Below are positions 62,236 through 64,000 of a stretch of DNA of 64,000 nucleotides, piece after piece. Made by a program: the position numbers and the translations under genes. Position 1 is the stretch's first letter. The number at the start of each line of letters is the position of its first letter. The stretch covers positions 15,225,695 to 15,289,694 of the forward strand of contig OX453274.1 of assembly GCA_949710005.1 (NCBI GenBank). Direction: 5' to 3'. The stretch is from Ricordea florida (taxonomy: Eukaryota > Cnidaria > Anthozoa > Corallimorpharia > Ricordeidae). The notes below the pieces were generated by a model that made no database searches, was not told the origin of the DNA, and saw only the letters and a program-made list of their open reading frames with translations.

Positions 62236-63570
62236 ATTCCTCTACCCGAACATATAGCCTCTAAAAAAGCGGTTATTAACGTTAAGAACGAACATGATAA
62301 CCAATGTTTTAAATAGGCTATAAATGATGATGATGATGATGAACCTAGGCACTTGCCAACCCAATGATAGTAAAAGCTTCATTCAAAAATGTCAGAAACA
62401 TACTCCTTCCGGGTTCTGTTATTTAACCAAATGTTTTTTTATAACCGGATATATAGACCTAAACTTGAAAGTTATACAGCCAAATCACCGGATGATGGTG
62501 ACGCCAAAGTATTTGTTGGTTGGAGTTTGATATTAGGTGTATTTATAATAAATTCAGATTCCCAAAGAAACTTAATATGACGCCAACGGATAAAGTAAAT
62601 TACAATAACTCCACACACTGCCATATGAGTGAAGGTGAAGATAAAGTATTAGATCACTGTTACTTAACGAGTAAATACAGAGGAGTAGCTCACAAGGCAA
62701 TATAAAATACAAAGTTCCAACGTTATTTTCAGTTATATTTAAAAATCTTACTGGTTATGACTCACATCTGTTCATCAGGAATCTTGGTACATAAGGTACA
62801 CCAAGAGGCAAAATAGCCTGCATAGCTAATAACGAAGAGAAATTTATTTCATTTACCAAGGAAATTATAGTACAACATTTTATGGATAAAGGTAAACATA
62901 AATAGGTTAAACGTGGTATAAGGTTCATAGACAGCTTTAGATTCATGGCAACCAGCCTCGATAGTAAAGTTAATAACCTTCCACGAGACAAATTCATAAA
63001 TGTTGAAAGCTGCTACAAAGAACAGCAATTGGATTTGTTTCTAAGAAAGGGAGTATATCCCTATGACTAAATGGATTGCTTTCATTAACTAAACGATACT
63101 CGACTACCAGCTATCGAGAGCTTGTATTCAAAACTAAACGACGCAGATATTTCTGAAGAGGACTATCTCCATGCAGAGAAAGTCTGGAATACATTCAATA
63201 TGAAGTCAATGCGAGACTATCTATCACTACTACTAGCTCATGTTTTTGAAAACTTTAGACATGTTTGTCTGGAAAACTATAAACTACATCCAGCGTGGTA
63301 TTTCACCGCACCTCAATTAGCATGGGATGCTATGCTTAAACTTACTAAAGTAAATTTAGAACTATTATTTTTTACGCGATTCAGACATGCTACTTATGAA
63401 AGAACAAGGTACTAGAGGTGCCGTTTCGATATGGTAAGGCTAATAACCTCTATATGAAATATTATGATCAAGACGAGCCAACTAAGTACATAACATATCT
63501 CTACTCTAACAATCTATATGGGTGGGCCATGAGTAAACCACTGCCTGCTCACGGCTTTAAAGTTACTGTA
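62236..63570 (+). pseudogene. Second type of DNA polymerase B gene (DNA_pol_B_2-like), decayed
   Basis: Fragments in several frames keep the order of a viral/plasmid-type polymerase B: YIPLPEHIASKKAVINVKNE (62240), DHCYLTSKYRGVAHKA (62650), VIFKNLTGYDSHLFIRNLG (62730; exonuclease region), GIRFIDSFRFMATSLD (62920), LNDADISEEDYLHAEKVW (63125), VFENFRHVCLENYKLHP (63245), then ITYLYSNNLYGWAMSKPLP (63500), where the motif A Asp is replaced by Tyr. At least five stops or frameshifts. It is a different family from the Polinton polymerase at 43-47 kb. The BEL element borders its 5' side. Confidence 0.8.
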
Positions 63571-64000
63571 GACCTTCGGAGGTGTCTTTCGAAGAATCAT
63601 TCGTATGCGCGCCGTTTATATCATAACCATAGGAAAGCATATATCATCGTAAATCTAATAAAATGTAGAATCGGAAAAAATAATTTTTTTAGATTTTATT
63701 TAATGGTGAGCGCGCGCAAGCCTTCAAACGCAAAACTGACACTATTTTTTGAACTGAATTACCTGCCTTCCAGCTCCTAAGTACGACCAAACACACTCCA
63801 CAGCCTCAATCAGAAGGTGATACACTACAAAAGGGTTTAAGGATTTTTTGATATTCCGATTGGTTGCGAGAAAATCTATTTTGAAGTTGGCGAATTGAAT
63901 ATTTGCAGATGTTCGTCACATGAGAGCGCGTACAAGGAGAAGTATTTGGAATAACAAAGAAGCCTCATACCTTTTTTCGCATTGATAGCCAAGGAACATT
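63571..64000. other. No supportable gene
   Basis: After the polymerase remnant only short frames remain; nothing recognised up to the window end. Confidence 0.4.

Noticed and set aside
1..64000. CRISPR arrays, tRNA or rRNA genes, bacterial operons
   Set aside because: No spaced identical repeats, no cloverleaf or rRNA motifs noticed, and all coding evidence is eukaryotic. The ATGA overlaps are confined to the virus-like element.

Overview
The window reads as nuclear DNA of an early-branching animal, most likely a cnidarian and probably an anthozoan (inference). The reasons are AT-rich DNA with GT/AG introns, a receptor tyrosine kinase gene, and side-by-side Polinton, Penelope, Helitron, BEL/Pao and non-LTR elements. 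No prokaryotic feature is present.

Backbone: one host gene runs on the minus strand across most of the window. Its exons encode a fibronectin type III domain (51535-51846), a transmembrane helix (23641-23759), a juxtamembrane stretch, and a tyrosine kinase domain (21601 down to 19929, resuming at 170-130). Intron phases match exon to exon. Nearly everything else lies in its introns.

0.7-19.7 kb (intron inside the kinase domain): a Helitron whose leader was invaded by a Penelope-like element carrying two hammerhead-ribozyme-like motifs; a decayed Helitron Rep/helicase; a 1.2-kb-armed inverted repeat; a second, inverted Helitron 5' fragment; a Tx1/L1-like LINE with a 14-bp target-site duplication; and several copies of short foldback repeats.

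23.8-51.5 kb (intron between the TM and FN3 exons): a broken CR1/L2/Jockey-like LINE, then a virus-like Polinton/Maverick (about 28.0-50.6 kb). It carries a packaging ATPase, a fused remnant of protease and major capsid protein, four tandem penton-like genes with start/stop overlaps, a retroviral-type integrase with chromodomain, and a protein-primed DNA polymerase B. The polymerase is split by a 3.3-kb DNA transposon that itself contains a hAT-like foldback element.

The most unusual locus is on the + strand at 47.4-50.3 kb, in the same element. A proline-rich RING-type protein ends its shared part at a strong splice donor in phase 0. Downstream lie eleven successive acceptor sites. Each opens, also in phase 0, a different short reading frame closed by its own stop codon. 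This looks like one constant RING head with a bank of interchangeable C-terminal tails; unspliced RNA would instead give a membrane-anchored form.

51.8-64 kb: a hAT-like non-autonomous element, a BEL/Pao LTR retrotransposon with an intact 1995-codon ORF but only half of its left LTR, and a decayed second type of DNA polymerase B gene.
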